From: an uncultured Roseibium sp.
Lineage (GTDB): Bacteria; Pseudomonadota; Alphaproteobacteria; Rhizobiales; Stappiaceae
Direction of reading: 5' to 3'
NCBI RefSeq assembly: GCF_947494555.1
Contig: NZ_CANLVF010000004.1
Span: forward strand, 124,001-188,000
DNA length: 64,000 nucleotides
The first letter of the stretch is position 1; each line of letters starts with the position of its first letter. Both the position numbers and the translations under genes were made by a program. Below are positions 41,241 to 51,633 of the stretch, piece by piece. A model generated the notes under the pieces. It was not told where the DNA came from and did not search any database. It was given only the letters and a program-made list of their open reading frames with translations.

Positions 41241-43127
41241 ATGCATTCTTCGGACCTGGAATTCGATGTAGTTGTTATTGGTGGCGGGCATGCCGGGTGT
41301 GAAGCAGCTGCGGCTGCAGCGCGCGCGGGTGCATCGACAGCACTTGTCACGCATACATTCGACACCGTTGGAGTGATGTCGTGTAATCCGGCCATAGGTG
41401 GATTGGGGAAGGGGCACCTGGTCCGGGAGATCGATGCACTCGATGGATTGATGGGACGCGTTGCCGACAAGGGCGGCATTCAGTTCCGCATGCTCAACCG
41501 GCGCAAAGGGCCTGCTGTGCGCGGGCCGCGAGCGCAAGCCGATCGGAAGCTTTACCGTGAGGCGATGCAACACGAGATATCGGAAATCGAAGGTCTGTCG
41601 ATTGTCGAAGGCGAGGCGCATAAAATTCTTTTTGCGACTGACGCGCCCGACCGGTCGGTGTCCGGCATCGAACTTGCGGATGGACGTGTAGTTGCGTGTG
41701 CTTCCATCGTTCTTACGAGCGGAACGTTTCTCCGGGGTCTGATCCATATTGGAGACAAGAAGATCCCTGCCGGACGATCCGGGGAAGCCCCGGCTATGGG
41801 ACTGTCTCAGTCGCTTGAGGAAATCGGGTTTGAGCTGGGCCGCCTCAAAACCGGCACGCCGGCGCGGTTGGACGGGCGGACGATTCATTGGGACCGCTTA
41901 GATGAGCAGCCTGGTGACGAGGACCCGGTACCGTTTTCAACATTGACCGAGAAAATCGAAACGCCCCAGGTTCCTTGCCATATCACGCGCACCACACCTG
42001 AAACCCATCAGATCATTCGGGAAAACCTGTCCCGTTCCGCCATGTATTCAGGTGAGATCAAGGGAAGGGGTCCGCGCTACTGTCCGTCAATCGAGGACAA
42101 GATCGTGCGGTTCGGGGAACGGGACGGACATCAGATCTTTCTGGAACCGGAAGGGATTGATGATCACACCGTCTATCCGAATGGGATTTCAACATCGCTT
42201 CCGGAGGAAACGCAGCTTGCTTTTCTGAAGACCATTCCAGGTCTTGAAGATGTAAAGGTCATACAGCCCGGATACGCTATAGAATATGACCACGTTGATC
42301 CTCGCGAACTTCGGCCAACTCTGGAAGCCAAGCGTTGTGCCAGTCTTTATCTCGCCGGCCAGATCAACGGGACCACAGGATATGAGGAGGCCGGTGCACA
42401 AGGGCTTGTCGCTGGGGTGAATGCCGCATTCAGAGCGTCGGGCAAAGAGCCGTTCGTGATAGACAGGTCGCAAGGATATATTGGTGTGATGATCGATGAT
42501 CTGGTGACACGCGGTATTACCGAACCCTATCGCATGTTCACGTCACGGGCTGAGTACCGTTTGTCGCTTCGCGCCGACAACGCAGATCAAAGACTGACCC
42601 CTCTCGGAATAGAGAGCGGCATCGTCTCGGAAACGAGACGCCTGGCATTTGATGCCAAGATGGAGAAGATCGCTCAGGCAACCAATCTTCTGAATGAACT
42701 GACGGTGACACCGTCCGAAGCCCAGAAAAAAGGCCTGCCTGTGAATCAGGATGGTATTCGGCGGTCCGCCTTTGATCTCTTGTCCTACCCGAATGTAACA
42801 TTCGAGATGCTGCGTGTGCTTTGGCCGGAGTTGAGTGAGTTGGAAGAAAGTATCGCTGAACAGGTCACAACGGATGCTCTTTACGCGGTTTACCTCGATC
42901 GGCAGAAGGCGGACATCGAAGCGTTGAAGCGCGACGAAGCGTTGCGTATCCCCGATAGTTTCGACTACGAAGCGATTGTTGGGCTCTCCAATGAGGTCAA
43001 ACAGAAATTGATCGACATTCGCCCCGCGACCCTGGGTCAGGCCTCACGGATGGACGGTGTGACACCTGCAGGCCTTACGCTCATTCTGTCTCATCTGAAG
43101 CGTCGGTCGCAACGTGGAGCTGCTTGA
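41241..43127 (+). CDS. mnmG: tRNA uridine-5-carboxymethylaminomethyl synthesis enzyme MnmG (GidA)
   Basis: FAD enzyme that works with MnmE on wobble uridine. The 628-residue product has the FAD-binding [20 protein letters not shown] at residues ~9-28, [20 protein letters not shown] near residue 48, the [11 protein letters not shown] segment near residue 160, and [20 protein letters not shown] near residue 375. The C-terminal helical part ([24 protein letters not shown]) that contacts tRNA and MnmE is complete. Start is ATG 41241. Its stop overlaps the rsmG start by one base (TGATG), so they are coupled. Confidence 0.95.
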   Translation: MHSSDLEFDVVVIGGGHAGCEAAAAAARAGASTALVTHTFDTVGVMSCNPAIGGLGKGHLVREIDALDGLMGRVADKGGIQFRMLNRRKGPAVRGPRAQADRKLYREAMQHEISEIEGLSIVEGEAHKILFATDAPDRSVSGIELADGRVVACASIVLTSGTFLRGLIHIGDKKIPAGRSGEAPAMGLSQSLEEIGFELGRLKTGTPARLDGRTIHWDRLDEQPGDEDPVPFSTLTEKIETPQVPCHITRTTPETHQIIRENLSRSAMYSGEIKGRGPRYCPSIEDKIVRFGERDGHQIFLEPEGIDDHTVYPNGISTSLPEETQLAFLKTIPGLEDVKVIQPGYAIEYDHVDPRELRPTLEAKRCASLYLAGQINGTTGYEEAGAQGLVAGVNAAFRASGKEPFVIDRSQGYIGVMIDDLVTRGITEPYRMFTSRAEYRLSLRADNADQRLTPLGIESGIVSETRRLAFDAKMEKIAQATNLLNELTVTPSEAQKKGLPVNQDGIRRSAFDLLSYPNVTFEMLRVLWPELSELEESIAEQVTTDALYAVYLDRQKADIEALKRDEALRIPDSFDYEAIVGLSNEVKQKLIDIRPATLGQASRMDGVTPAGLTLILSHLKRRSQRGAA

Positions 43128-43783
43128 TGAGCGGTGCTCCGGTGTTGAATGACAGTGGACAGGTTGTGTACAAGTTTGGGGATGTTTCACGTGAAACGTT
43201 GGATAGACTCCAGACTTATGTCGACCTGGTTCTCAAGTGGCAACCGGCGCAAAACCTGATCGCGCCCTCAACGATTCCGGATATCTGGACCCGGCATGTC
43301 GCCGACAGCCTTCAAACCTTCTGGAGTTTTCCAGAGGCCAGGACATGGGTTGATATTGGCAGCGGTGGTGGTTTTCCAGGTATTGTCACTGCAATCCTTC
43401 TTGCTGACGAACCGGGCGCTCATGTTCATCTGATAGAAAGCAACCAACGCAAGGCGGCGTTCTTGCGGACCGCTTTGCGTGAGACCGGATCCAGGGGTAC
43501 AGTTCATCCGGGCCGGATCGAATCGGTTGCGAAAGAGTGGAAGTTTGGCGCTGTCGATGCGGTTTCGGGAAGAGCACTGGCGTCGCTTGATCTGCTGTTT
43601 CGATTGTCCGAGCCCTTTACTGCTCTGGGTGCAAAGGCTGTTTTCCACAAAGGTCAGGATTTTCAGAGAGAAGTTAATGAAGCCTCTGACGCTTGGAACT
43701 TCGATCTGGTAGAAAAGGAAAGCCTTGTAGATCCAACGAGCCGGATGCTTGTCTTTTCGAATATTTCAGCCCGGCCAGAATAG
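43127..43783 (+). CDS. rsmG: 16S rRNA (guanine-N7) methyltransferase RsmG (GidB)
   Basis: Methylates N7 of the conserved guanine near position 527 of 16S rRNA with SAM. The product is about 218 residues: N-terminal YVDLVLKWQPAQNLIAPSTI, SAM motif VDIGSGGGFPGIVTAI near residue 72, then VHLIESNQRKAAFLRTAL near residue 100. Start ATG 43127 overlaps the mnmG stop. A parS-like site lies inside its coding region around codons 19-24. The gene is followed by parA after 20 bases. Confidence 0.94.
   Translation: MSGAPVLNDSGQVVYKFGDVSRETLDRLQTYVDLVLKWQPAQNLIAPSTIPDIWTRHVADSLQTFWSFPEARTWVDIGSGGGFPGIVTAILLADEPGAHVHLIESNQRKAAFLRTALRETGSRGTVHPGRIESVAKEWKFGAVDAVSGRALASLDLLFRLSEPFTALGAKAVFHKGQDFQREVNEASDAWNFDLVEKESLVDPTSRMLVFSNISARPE
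43183..43198. other. parS-like site 6, inside rsmG
   Basis: TGTTTCACGTGAAACG matches parS at 15 of 16 positions and is the only site with the complete palindromic GTTTCACGTGAAAC. It is within codons near the N-terminus of rsmG, encoding DVSRETL, and is closest to parA. Confidence 0.82.
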
Positions 43784-43803
43784 CCCAGGAAGGTGGTGTG
43801 GCA

Positions 43804-44628
43804 ATGAGCATGCTTCCCGAAACACCGCGCGTTCTTGCGCTTGCAAACCAAAAAGGCGGCGTCGGTAAAACCACGACGGCGATTAATCTCGGGACGGCTC
43901 TTGCGGCAATCGGTGAAAAGGTTCTGGTCATTGACCTCGACCCGCAGGGAAATGCGTCCACCGGTCTCGGCATCGAACACCGCGATCGCGATTTGTCGAC
44001 TTACGAAATCCTTAGCGGCGACTGCTCGCTCGCAGAAGCTGTCAGGGAAACTGCGGTGCAGCGACTGTGGGTCGCTCCGTCGACCATGGATCTTCTCGGC
44101 CTTGAGCTTGAGATCGCATCAACAAACGATCGTGCGTTTCGCCTTCGGAATGCAATCGAGAACCTGACCCGTTCGCGGTTGTTCCAGGAAGTCGGCTTCA
44201 CCTATATCCTTGTCGACTGCCCGCCGTCGCTCAATCTGTTGACGATCAATGCCCTGTCTGCGTCGCATTCCATTCTTGTGCCATTGCAGTGTGAGTTCTT
44301 TGCCCTGGAGGGGCTTAGTCAGTTGCTGAGTACCGTCGAGCAGGTCAAGAACGCTCTCAACGGCGAACTCAGCATTCACGGCATTGTTCTCACCATGTAT
44401 GACAGCCGGAACAATCTCTCCAATCAGGTTGTCGCCGATGTGCGTGAAACGATGGGCGATGCCGTCTACGAGACGATCATTCCGCGAAATGTTCGCATTT
44501 CCGAAGCACCTTCATACGGCAAGCCGGCTTTGCTCTACGATTTGAAATGCGCAGGCAGTCAGGCCTATTTGCGACTCGCATCCGAAATTATTCAGCGCGA
44601 GCGGGAGTTGCGCCGAGTGGCGGCATAA
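43804..44628 (+). CDS. parA: Chromosome partitioning ATPase ParA
   Basis: DNA-binding ATPase that moves ParB-parS complexes during chromosome segregation. The 274-residue product has the deviant Walker A LANQKGGVGKTTTAINLG near residue 11, IDLDPQGNASTGLG near residue 43 (Walker A'), and the Walker B region YILVDCPPSLNLLTINAL near residue 135. It lacks the N-terminal HTH of plasmid type Ia ParA, so it is the chromosomal (Soj) form. I choose ATG 43804 (MSMLPETPRVLA); upstream codons overlap rsmG. parB follows after 108 bases. Confidence 0.95.
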   Translation: MSMLPETPRVLALANQKGGVGKTTTAINLGTALAAIGEKVLVIDLDPQGNASTGLGIEHRDRDLSTYEILSGDCSLAEAVRETAVQRLWVAPSTMDLLGLELEIASTNDRAFRLRNAIENLTRSRLFQEVGFTYILVDCPPSLNLLTINALSASHSILVPLQCEFFALEGLSQLLSTVEQVKNALNGELSIHGIVLTMYDSRNNLSNQVVADVRETMGDAVYETIIPRNVRISEAPSYGKPALLYDLKCAGSQAYLRLASEIIQRERELRRVAA

Positions 44629-44736
44629 CGTCGATTGGATTCGGTAGCGAATTGAAAAGCGCATGTGGCTGCGATTTTGAAAGACGTATCCTTTTACAAG
44701 GTAAATCGTTGAAATATAAGAAGAAAAAGGTGCGGT

Positions 44737-45642
44737 ATGGCTGACAAGGACGGCAAGAACAAGCGTTTGGGCCGAGGTCTGGCTGCGTTGATTGGAGAAT
44801 CCGCTCCTGAAGCGGTGGCGCCCTCCGAAAAGATCGTAAGGGATAGCCGGCGGGTGCCCATTGAGCACCTGGAGCCGAACCCGCGAAACCCCCGCAAGAC
44901 CTTCACGGAAAAGGATCTGGCGGATCTGGCTGAGTCGCTCAAAGCCAAGGGTATTGTGCAACCGATCCTGGTCCGTCCCGCCGCGGGAAAGACCAATCGC
45001 TTCGAGATAATCGCCGGCGAGCGCCGATGGCGCGCGGCTCAGCGGGCGGGCCTGCATGACGCTCCCATTATCATTCGCGACGTCACCGATCAGGAAGCGC
45101 TTGAACTTGCGATTATTGAAAACGTTCAGCGCGCGGACCTCAATCCTATCGAAGAAGCGATGGGATACGACCAGCTGACGGCCGAGTTCAAATACAGTCA
45201 GGGTGAACTTGCCAAAGTGATCGGCAAGAGCCGCAGCCATGTCGCGAACACGATGCGGCTCCTGAAATTGCCCAACTCGGTCAAGGACTATCTTGCGGAA
45301 GGCCTGCTGACAGCCGGGCATGCGCGCGCGCTTATTACCGTTGACGATCCTGCCGCATTGGCGGAACTGATCGTCGAAAAAGGACTGACGGTGCGGGATG
45401 CGGAAAAGATCTCGCAAGATCCCGATGCTCTTGCGAAACTGAAGGGCGGCAAGGCTCCGAGCGAAAAACCGCAGAAAGACGCGGATACGAAGGCGCTTGA
45501 AAAACGTCTGACCGACACGCTTGGCCTGAAAGTGGTTGTCGGGCACAAGCCGGGCAAGGAGTCCGGTGATCTGAAGATCAAATATACGTCTCTCGAGCAG
45601 CTTGACGAACTGTGCAAAAAGCTGGGCGTCGAAACGCGGTAA
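44737..45642 (+). CDS. parB: Chromosome partitioning protein ParB
   Basis: CTPase clamp that binds parS and spreads on flanking DNA. The 301-residue product begins KRLGRGLAALIGE (ParA-stimulating segment), has the CTP/ParB box EIIAGERRWRAAQRAGLHD near residue 88, the parS-reading HTH (YSQGELAKVIGKSRSHVANTMRLLKL near residues 153-178), a charged linker and a C-terminal dimerisation domain (KYTSLEQLDELCKKLGV). Start is ATG 44737. Its targets are probably the six parS-like sites at 39.1-43.2 kb. Confidence 0.95.
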   Translation: MADKDGKNKRLGRGLAALIGESAPEAVAPSEKIVRDSRRVPIEHLEPNPRNPRKTFTEKDLADLAESLKAKGIVQPILVRPAAGKTNRFEIIAGERRWRAAQRAGLHDAPIIIRDVTDQEALELAIIENVQRADLNPIEEAMGYDQLTAEFKYSQGELAKVIGKSRSHVANTMRLLKLPNSVKDYLAEGLLTAGHARALITVDDPAALAELIVEKGLTVRDAEKISQDPDALAKLKGGKAPSEKPQKDADTKALEKRLTDTLGLKVVVGHKPGKESGDLKIKYTSLEQLDELCKKLGVETR

Positions 45643-45819
45643 TTTCCTGATTTCAGTTCAGTTTTATCAAACAAGTCGCTCTGGCACTGGTTGAACTCAT
45701 CGAGGTCTGATGAGGTAATTTCCGGATAGTAGGCCAGCACGTCTGAAGAACTTTGGCTTAGGCATGAGCCGCGAACGCTGCATGCGACTGCTGTGTTGTG
45801 AATCTCCAACTCAAAATAG

Positions 45820-46245
45820 TCAACTGACCTTAATGTCGATAATTTTGCGTCCGTCCATAATGCATTTGACGTTGTAACGTTTGGATTCACCTTCCAGAAC
45901 ATATGTAAGGCTAACGTCTTTACGATGGCTACCTATTACCCAGGGAGAATACATTCGCTCGATTGGTTTGAATATTCCTGCACGTGCTTTTTCATTACAG
46001 ATCTGAGCTGCAAGATCCTTTGATATGACTTCTTGTTCTTTTTTCTTCTTTTCTTCTTTTTCAATGTCTCTCAGGGAAGCTTCTTGAGCCTTCAAAAGCG
46101 CGACGCATTGCGAAAACTCCGTTGTCCCGACGGTGAATTCATCGGCACAAATCAGCTCTGCTCTACTTGGTTTCGGTACTGAAGGAGAACCATCCGAGAC
46201 ACACCCGGACAGAACAAGGGACGCCAACAGGCAGAGTCGCTTCAA
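45820..46245 (-). CDS. Small hypothetical lipoprotein
   Basis: I do not recognise the family. With the start at TTG 46245 the protein begins MKRLCLLASLVLSGC, a textbook lipoprotein signal with lipobox LSGC, and GGAGA lies five bases upstream of that codon. The mature part (~125 residues) has an acidic/lysine-rich helix (RDIEKEEKKKKEQEVISKD) and a beta-like C-terminus (DVSLTYVLEGESKRYNVKC). An upstream ATG 46284 exists but would spoil the signal peptide. Composition is AT-rich relative to parB and holA. It lies between convergent parB and downstream holA, probably an accessory gene. Confidence 0.65.
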   Translation of the reverse strand: MKRLCLLASLVLSGCVSDGSPSVPKPSRAELICADEFTVGTTEFSQCVALLKAQEASLRDIEKEEKKKKEQEVISKDLAAQICNEKARAGIFKPIERMYSPWVIGSHRKDVSLTYVLEGESKRYNVKCIMDGRKIIDIKVS

Positions 46246-46419
46246 AACAGTCTCCAATTTTAGCTGAAAAAGGTCCGGCGGCAAACTGCCGCTAGTCTAG
46301 ATTGAAAATTCTGGAGATACAATTTTCTGAACGTAATACTATCGAGGATGCAGCTAAAGCCTTCTCTTTTTGGGGTCTGGTAGAAAGTCAGAAAGGTCTT
46401 CAGGCACTTAGAGATCGCT

Positions 46420-47460
46420 TCAGCGCCGCTGAGCGCGGGCACGCGCGACCCGCCCCAAAGTGAGTAATGCTTCCGACAAGACAGGGACACCCAGCGGATC
46501 ATTCAGCCTGGATACCCGGGTGGCTTCGCTCAGAATACGCATCGCCTTTTCGAGGTCTTGCAAAGACCAGATCCGAAGCTGTTGCGCAAATTTCGGTTTG
46601 CGGCTGAAGAAGATGGGCGGGCGCTGGCCATCGAGCACTCCCTGTGCATTCTTGCCTGCGTCGACATCGATACGCATCCGGTGCAAATGCTGAAAGTGCT
46701 TCAGTGCCTGATTGGCAATAATCGACGCCTTTGATCCAGCATCGGACAGGCGTTCAAGACCGTGGTCGAGTGTTGCAATGTCGCCCGTTGCGGCCGCGTC
46801 AATGAGTTCCGACATCTCAAAGGCAGAGGCATCGCCGATAATTGCCTCGATATCCTCGCTTTCAATCCGGCCTTTGCCGAGCGCATAGAGGCACAGCTTC
46901 TTGAGCTCTCCGCGGCTCGCCATTCTGTCTCCGCCAAGAAGACTGTGAAGGGCGGACCGCGCCTCGCGCGTGATGGTCAAACCGGCTTCGCGGGTCTCTT
47001 CATCAATCAACTGATCAATACCGCGGTCATTGTCCGTATAGCACGGTAGAGCGACCGCCCGCCTGTGACCTTCAACGATCTTGCGCAGACCGACGCCTTT
47101 CTTGATGTCTCCCCCTTCCAGAACGACAAAGGTCTGCCAGTCGTCAAGCTTGAGAACGGGGTCAAGCGCCGGGGCAAGGTTTTTGCCGCCAGCATCCTTG
47201 ACCCAGACAATTCTCCGGCCGCCAAAGAGGGGAATTGTCAGCACTTCGTCGATCAATCGATTCGGATCCGAGCTGATGTCTGCGGCATCGATCTTGACCA
47301 GGTTAAAGGGGTCACTATCGCCTTCCGAGGCCTTCGCAACCAACCGGGTCGCTCTTTCGGAAACCAGTCCCGTATCCGGACCGAAGATCAGGACAACAGC
47401 CCCCTGATCCGGCGGGTTCGCGACGAAACGGTCAATTTCGGCAGCTTTCAGAAGTGTCAC
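46420..47460 (-). CDS. holA: DNA polymerase III subunit delta
   Basis: Clamp-loader subunit that opens the beta ring. The 346-residue product starts MTLLKAAEIDRF and shows the delta-family pattern: VVLIFGPDTGLVSERATRLV near residue 22, FGGRRIVWVKDA near residue 78, and LHSLLGGDRMASRGELKKLCLY near residue 185 (the collar approach). The start is GTG 47460. It is downstream of lptE by 24 bases in a leuS-lptE-holA unit, a standard alphaproteobacterial operon. Delta is poorly conserved, so the neighbours add weight. Confidence 0.88.
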   Translation of the reverse strand: MTLLKAAEIDRFVANPPDQGAVVLIFGPDTGLVSERATRLVAKASEGDSDPFNLVKIDAADISSDPNRLIDEVLTIPLFGGRRIVWVKDAGGKNLAPALDPVLKLDDWQTFVVLEGGDIKKGVGLRKIVEGHRRAVALPCYTDNDRGIDQLIDEETREAGLTITREARSALHSLLGGDRMASRGELKKLCLYALGKGRIESEDIEAIIGDASAFEMSELIDAAATGDIATLDHGLERLSDAGSKASIIANQALKHFQHLHRMRIDVDAGKNAQGVLDGQRPPIFFSRKPKFAQQLRIWSLQDLEKAMRILSEATRVSRLNDPLGVPVLSEALLTLGRVARARAQRR

Positions 47461-47484
47461 AGGCAGTTGTCTCCTGCCGGATGG

Positions 47485-48063
47485 TCAGGACCGGCTGGCA
47501 AAATAGCCGGCCAGACGTGTGGCGATGTCATCCGCCACGGCCTTTGCAACCCGCTCCTGTGCATCGCGTAACGCGCGCTGGTTGGCAAAGCGTTGGCTGG
47601 AAAAGTCGTAGGAAGCCGACCGGAAGGTTTTGCCGGTTGTCAGTGTTTCATCAGTTTCGATGTCGCTCATGACGAATGTGGAATTCATCGTGATCGTGAA
47701 GGCGGAGGGCACGTCCGCGAATTGTTCAATGGCAACCGCTGCGTTGTTGAGATCGACGAGAATCTCAAGTCGGTATTTCTTCTCCTCGGACCCGGCACCG
47801 CGTTCCAGCCTGAATGTCAGCTCGTTGTAAAGAACCCTGGCGGAATCCGCGTTGGCGAATCGTGCTGAAATGTCATCGATATCGATTGCCGCCAGTTCTG
47901 CGGCAACAGGGGAAGACTGTGCGCCGAAGTCGCCTGTCGTGCTGGTCCCGTAGAGCGGCCGAACCTGGCAACCGCTCAGAAAAACAGCCATTACGAAGGC
48001 ACTGCAAAGCGCCAAGCGCCGCAAGTTGTTTTCGCCTTTCAACATGGTGCTAAACAACGACAT
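47485..48063 (-). CDS. lptE: LPS-assembly lipoprotein LptE
   Basis: Outer-membrane lipoprotein that plugs LptD and helps insert lipopolysaccharide. The 192-residue product has a signal peptide ending in lipobox FLSGC near residue 32, followed by QVRPLYG, a very common start of mature LptE in this class, then [21 protein letters not shown] and a terminal YFASRS. Start ATG 48063 lies 14 bases inside the end of leuS, so it is coupled to leuS translation. It confirms a leuS-lptE-holA operon. Confidence 0.87.
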   Translation of the reverse strand: MSLFSTMLKGENNLRRLALCSAFVMAVFLSGCQVRPLYGTSTTGDFGAQSSPVAAELAAIDIDDISARFANADSARVLYNELTFRLERGAGSEEKKYRLEILVDLNNAAVAIEQFADVPSAFTITMNSTFVMSDIETDETLTTGKTFRSASYDFSSQRFANQRALRDAQERVAKAVADDIATRLAGYFASRS

Positions 48064-50671
48064 TCACGATCCTTTGCGGCACGACGATCAGTTTCTTCGG
48101 CGCGTTGCCGTTCAGCGCCTTTCGAACGAAATCCAAGGTCAACGTAGCTGCTTCGACCTCCTCTTTGGAAGCTTCTTTTGCGATTTCCAGTTCACCGCGC
48201 CGCTTTCCATTGATCTGGATCGGATAAATCACCGAATCTTCGACCAGAAGCTCCGGATCTGCGGCCGGCCACTTTGCCTCCGAAATCAGATTGTCATGCC
48301 CGAGTGCCGACCAGCACTCCTCTGCAAGGTGAGGCATCATGGGTGCCATCATCTGAACGAGATAGTCAGCCGCCTCGCGAACGGCAAATTCCGTCGCGGC
48401 ATCTTCGATACCGTCACTGACAGTCTTGCTGATCGTGTTTACCAACTCGTAAAGACGGGCAACCGCCCTGTTGAAACCCAGCGATTCCAGATCGTTGGAA
48501 ACGGCGGCAAGTGTCTTGTGGCTGGCGCGGCGAAGGTCGAGTGCCTTTCCGGACGTCTCCGGTGCAGTGCCGCTGCGCGGTTCGCTCCTTTGCGATATGT
48601 CACCGATCAGACGCCACACACGCTGCACGAAACGCCAGGCACCCTGTACACCGTCTTCTGTCCAAATGACGTCGCGTTCCGGCGGACTGTCCGACAACAT
48701 GAACCAGCGCGCCGTGTCAGCGCCATAGGTATCGATGATATCGGTCGGGTCGACGGTGTTTCGTTTGGACTTCGACATTTTTTCGATGGAACCGATGGAC
48801 ACTTCTTCCCCGGTTTCCAGGAGTGTCGCGCGGCGGTTTCCGTCAACGTCTTCAATCTTGATCTCGGCAGGTGAAATCCAGGAACCGTTCGCCCCTTCGC
48901 CCAGGCGATAGGTTTCGTGCGTGACCATGCCCTGGGTGAACAGGCCTTTGAAGGGTTCCTTCAGATCGAGGGCCCCTACCTTCTGCATCGCTCTGGTAAA
49001 GAAACGGGAATAGAGCAGATGCAGGATCGCATGCTCGATGCCGCCGATATACTGGTCCACCGGCAACCAGCCATTGGCTGCCTCCGGGTCAGTCGGCTGG
49101 TCGCAGTTCGGCTCCGTGAAGCGGGCGAAGTACCATGAGGAATCCACGAACGTGTCCATCGTGTCGGTTTCCCGCAGCGCGGGTTTCCCACACTTCGGAC
49201 ATGTCGTGTTGCGCCAGGTCGGATGACGGTCGAGCGGGTTTCCCGGCTTGTCGAAATTGATATCTTCCGGCAGTTCCACCGGCAGGTTTTCATCCTTCTC
49301 CGGAACGACGCCGCAGTCCTCACAATGAATGACCGGGATCGGGCAGCCCCAGTAGCGCTGGCGCGAGATGCCCCAGTCGCGCAGACGATAGTTGATCTGG
49401 CGTTCGCCTTGCGTCGCGCCATCGATGGCGATGGATTCCAGCTTTTCCGCGATCGCTTCCTTTGCATCAGGAATGGACATGCCATCCATGAAATCCGAAT
49501 TGAAGATCGTGCCCTCATCGGTAAAGGCTTCAGTGCCAATCTCGAACGTCGCGGCATCTGCATCCTTCGGCAGCACAACCGGCTTGACCGGCAGGCCATA
49601 CTTGCGGGCGAAATCGAGGTCGCGCTGATCATGCGCCGGGCATGCGAAAATCGCGCCTGTGCCGTAATCCATCAGAATGAAATTGGCGACATAGACCGGC
49701 AGCTCCAGAGAGCTGTCGAGCGGATGTTTTACCCGCAGACCAGTATCGATGCCTTTTTTCTCTGCCTTTTCAATAGCTTCTTCGGACGTGCCGATGCGCT
49801 TGCATTCATCGATGAAGCTTTTGATTTCCGGATTGGTTTCCGCGAGTTTCGCAGAGATCGGGTGATCCGGTGACAGACCCATGAACGATGCGCCAAACAA
49901 CGTGTCTGGACGCGTCGTGAAAATCTCCAGAGTCTTGTCGCCAGTCGGTGCCGGCGACGTGAATTCAAACCGGACACGCAGGCCTTCCGAGCGGCCGATC
50001 CAGTTCTTCTGCATCAGGCGAACCTTGTCCGGCCAGCGATCCAGTGTGTCGATTGCCTCCAGAAGGTCTTCCGAATAGTCGGAAATCTTGAAGAACCATT
50101 GGGTCAGTTCACGCTGCTCGACCAATGCACCTGAGCGCCAGCCGCGGCCGTCGATCACCTGTTCGTTTGCCAGGACGGTCATGTCGACCGGGTCCCAGTT
50201 TACCTTCGCATTTTTGCGATAGACCAATCCCGCTTCCAGAAAACGCAGGAACAGACGTTGTTGCTGAGTGTAGTAAGCGACGTCGCATGTCGCGAATTCG
50301 CGGCCCCAGTCGAGCGACAGACCCATGATCTTGAGCTGATCGCGCATCGCGGCAATGTTCTCGTAGGTCCAGTCCTTCGGATGGACCTTGTTCTGCATGG
50401 CGGCATTTTCCGCCGGCATTCCGAAGGCGTCCCAACCCATCGGATGCAGAACGTTAAATCCCTTGGCACGCTTGAAACGCGCAACAACGTCACCCATGGC
50501 GTAGTTGCGCACATGTCCCATGTGAATACGGCCGGACGGGTAGGGGAACATTTCTAGGACGTAGTATTTTTCGCGGGGATCGTCGTTTTGCGTGACGAAG
50601 ACGTCCTTGTCGTTCCAGACTTTTTGCCAGCGCGCTTCAACCTCGCGCGCGTTGTACCGTTCCGTTGCCAT
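48050..50671 (-). CDS. leuS: Leucyl-tRNA synthetase
   Basis: Charges tRNA-Leu. The 873-residue class I synthetase has the HIGH motif as [17 protein letters not shown] near residue 45, the editing domain ([20 protein letters not shown] near residue 245), the [12 protein letters not shown] signature near residue 620, and zinc-like cysteines in [13 protein letters not shown] and [10 protein letters not shown] place the start at ATG 50671 ([15 protein letters not shown]); the frame extends to 50773 but that part lacks family similarity. It leads the leftward leuS-lptE-holA operon and diverges from yggS. Confidence 0.96.
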   Translation of the reverse strand: MATERYNAREVEARWQKVWNDKDVFVTQNDDPREKYYVLEMFPYPSGRIHMGHVRNYAMGDVVARFKRAKGFNVLHPMGWDAFGMPAENAAMQNKVHPKDWTYENIAAMRDQLKIMGLSLDWGREFATCDVAYYTQQQRLFLRFLEAGLVYRKNAKVNWDPVDMTVLANEQVIDGRGWRSGALVEQRELTQWFFKISDYSEDLLEAIDTLDRWPDKVRLMQKNWIGRSEGLRVRFEFTSPAPTGDKTLEIFTTRPDTLFGASFMGLSPDHPISAKLAETNPEIKSFIDECKRIGTSEEAIEKAEKKGIDTGLRVKHPLDSSLELPVYVANFILMDYGTGAIFACPAHDQRDLDFARKYGLPVKPVVLPKDADAATFEIGTEAFTDEGTIFNSDFMDGMSIPDAKEAIAEKLESIAIDGATQGERQINYRLRDWGISRQRYWGCPIPVIHCEDCGVVPEKDENLPVELPEDINFDKPGNPLDRHPTWRNTTCPKCGKPALRETDTMDTFVDSSWYFARFTEPNCDQPTDPEAANGWLPVDQYIGGIEHAILHLLYSRFFTRAMQKVGALDLKEPFKGLFTQGMVTHETYRLGEGANGSWISPAEIKIEDVDGNRRATLLETGEEVSIGSIEKMSKSKRNTVDPTDIIDTYGADTARWFMLSDSPPERDVIWTEDGVQGAWRFVQRVWRLIGDISQRSEPRSGTAPETSGKALDLRRASHKTLAAVSNDLESLGFNRAVARLYELVNTISKTVSDGIEDAATEFAVREAADYLVQMMAPMMPHLAEECWSALGHDNLISEAKWPAADPELLVEDSVIYPIQINGKRRGELEIAKEASKEEVEAATLTLDFVRKALNGNAPKKLIVVPQRIVNVVV

Positions 50672-50961
50672 CAAATGTGCCGTTTGTTCTTGCCGCCGGA
50701 TGAGCGGAATTCCTGAATGATAGATTGCCGGACTGTCACCAGAAATCCGCGTCCGGGTCAACATGTCCGACAAGAAAGACCCTTAGGATGACTGTTTATT
50801 TCGCATTGCCGCATTCGTAAAGCCAAACGCTCGCGAACTCCGCAAAGCCTATCATCAATGGTTGCGCCGGAGACATTTCGGATTCAGCCTCTTGAGAATT
50901 CGGATCAGCAGGGCGTAAACAACGAACAGTCACCGCGTTGATCGCCAGGAAGGAAAGAAGA

Positions 50962-51633
50962 ATGACGTCCGCCGAAAACCGTCTTTATGAAGTTCAGGCT
51001 GAGATTCGCGCTGCGGAAGCGGAATTTCTGCGTCCCGACGGTTCGGTCAAGCTGATCGCGGTTTCAAAAACATTCGCCGCCGATCAGATACGACCTGTTC
51101 TCGAAGCTGGCCAGCGGGTCTTCGGTGAAAACCGGGTGCAGGAAGCCATGGGCAAATGGCCCGGCTTACGAACTGATTTCGATGACATCGAGCTTCACCT
51201 GATCGGGCCGCTGCAGTCCAACAAGGCCAGGCAAGCCGTGTCGGCCTTTGATGTCATTCATACCGTCGACCGCCCGAAAATTGCGCGGGCACTGAAGGCC
51301 GAGATGGAAAAACAAAGTCGTCCTCTGCCCTGTTTCATCCAGGTAAATACCGGCGAAGAGCCGCAAAAGGCCGGAATTCTGCCAGCCGATGTCGATGGGT
51401 TCGTCGCCGAATGCCGCAATGACGTCGGCCTCGATATCATTGGCTTGATGTGCATTCCGCCAATAGACGAAGCGCCTGGCGAGCATTTCGCCCTGCTGCA
51501 GAAGATCGCCGAACGTAATGGTCTTGACCAATTGTCTATGGGAATGTCCTCCGACTATCCGGTGGCAGTTGGTTTCGGGGCGACACATGTCCGGGTCGGA
51601 TCCGCCATATTCGGTGTGCGAGACAAGGTGTGA
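50962..51633 (+). CDS. yggS: YggS family PLP homeostasis protein
   Basis: PLP-binding protein that buffers pyridoxal phosphate and affects amino-acid pools; no clear enzyme activity. The 223-residue TIM-barrel has the PLP lysine in KLIAVSKTFAADQIRP near residue 35, FGENRVQEAMGK near residue 60, HLIGPLQSNKAR near residue 83, and the phosphate loop LSMGMSSDYPVAV near residue 192 with RVGSAIFG at the end. I use ATG 50962, with AGGAAGGAAAGAAGA upstream, over the earlier codon at 50938. It diverges from leuS across 290 bases with no other gene. Confidence 0.9.
   Translation: MTSAENRLYEVQAEIRAAEAEFLRPDGSVKLIAVSKTFAADQIRPVLEAGQRVFGENRVQEAMGKWPGLRTDFDDIELHLIGPLQSNKARQAVSAFDVIHTVDRPKIARALKAEMEKQSRPLPCFIQVNTGEEPQKAGILPADVDGFVAECRNDVGLDIIGLMCIPPIDEAPGEHFALLQKIAERNGLDQLSMGMSSDYPVAVGFGATHVRVGSAIFGVRDKV

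Noticed and set aside
48026..48874. Long plus-strand open frame opposite leuS
   Set aside because: Entirely antisense to leuS and lptE, with sequence explained by their codons.
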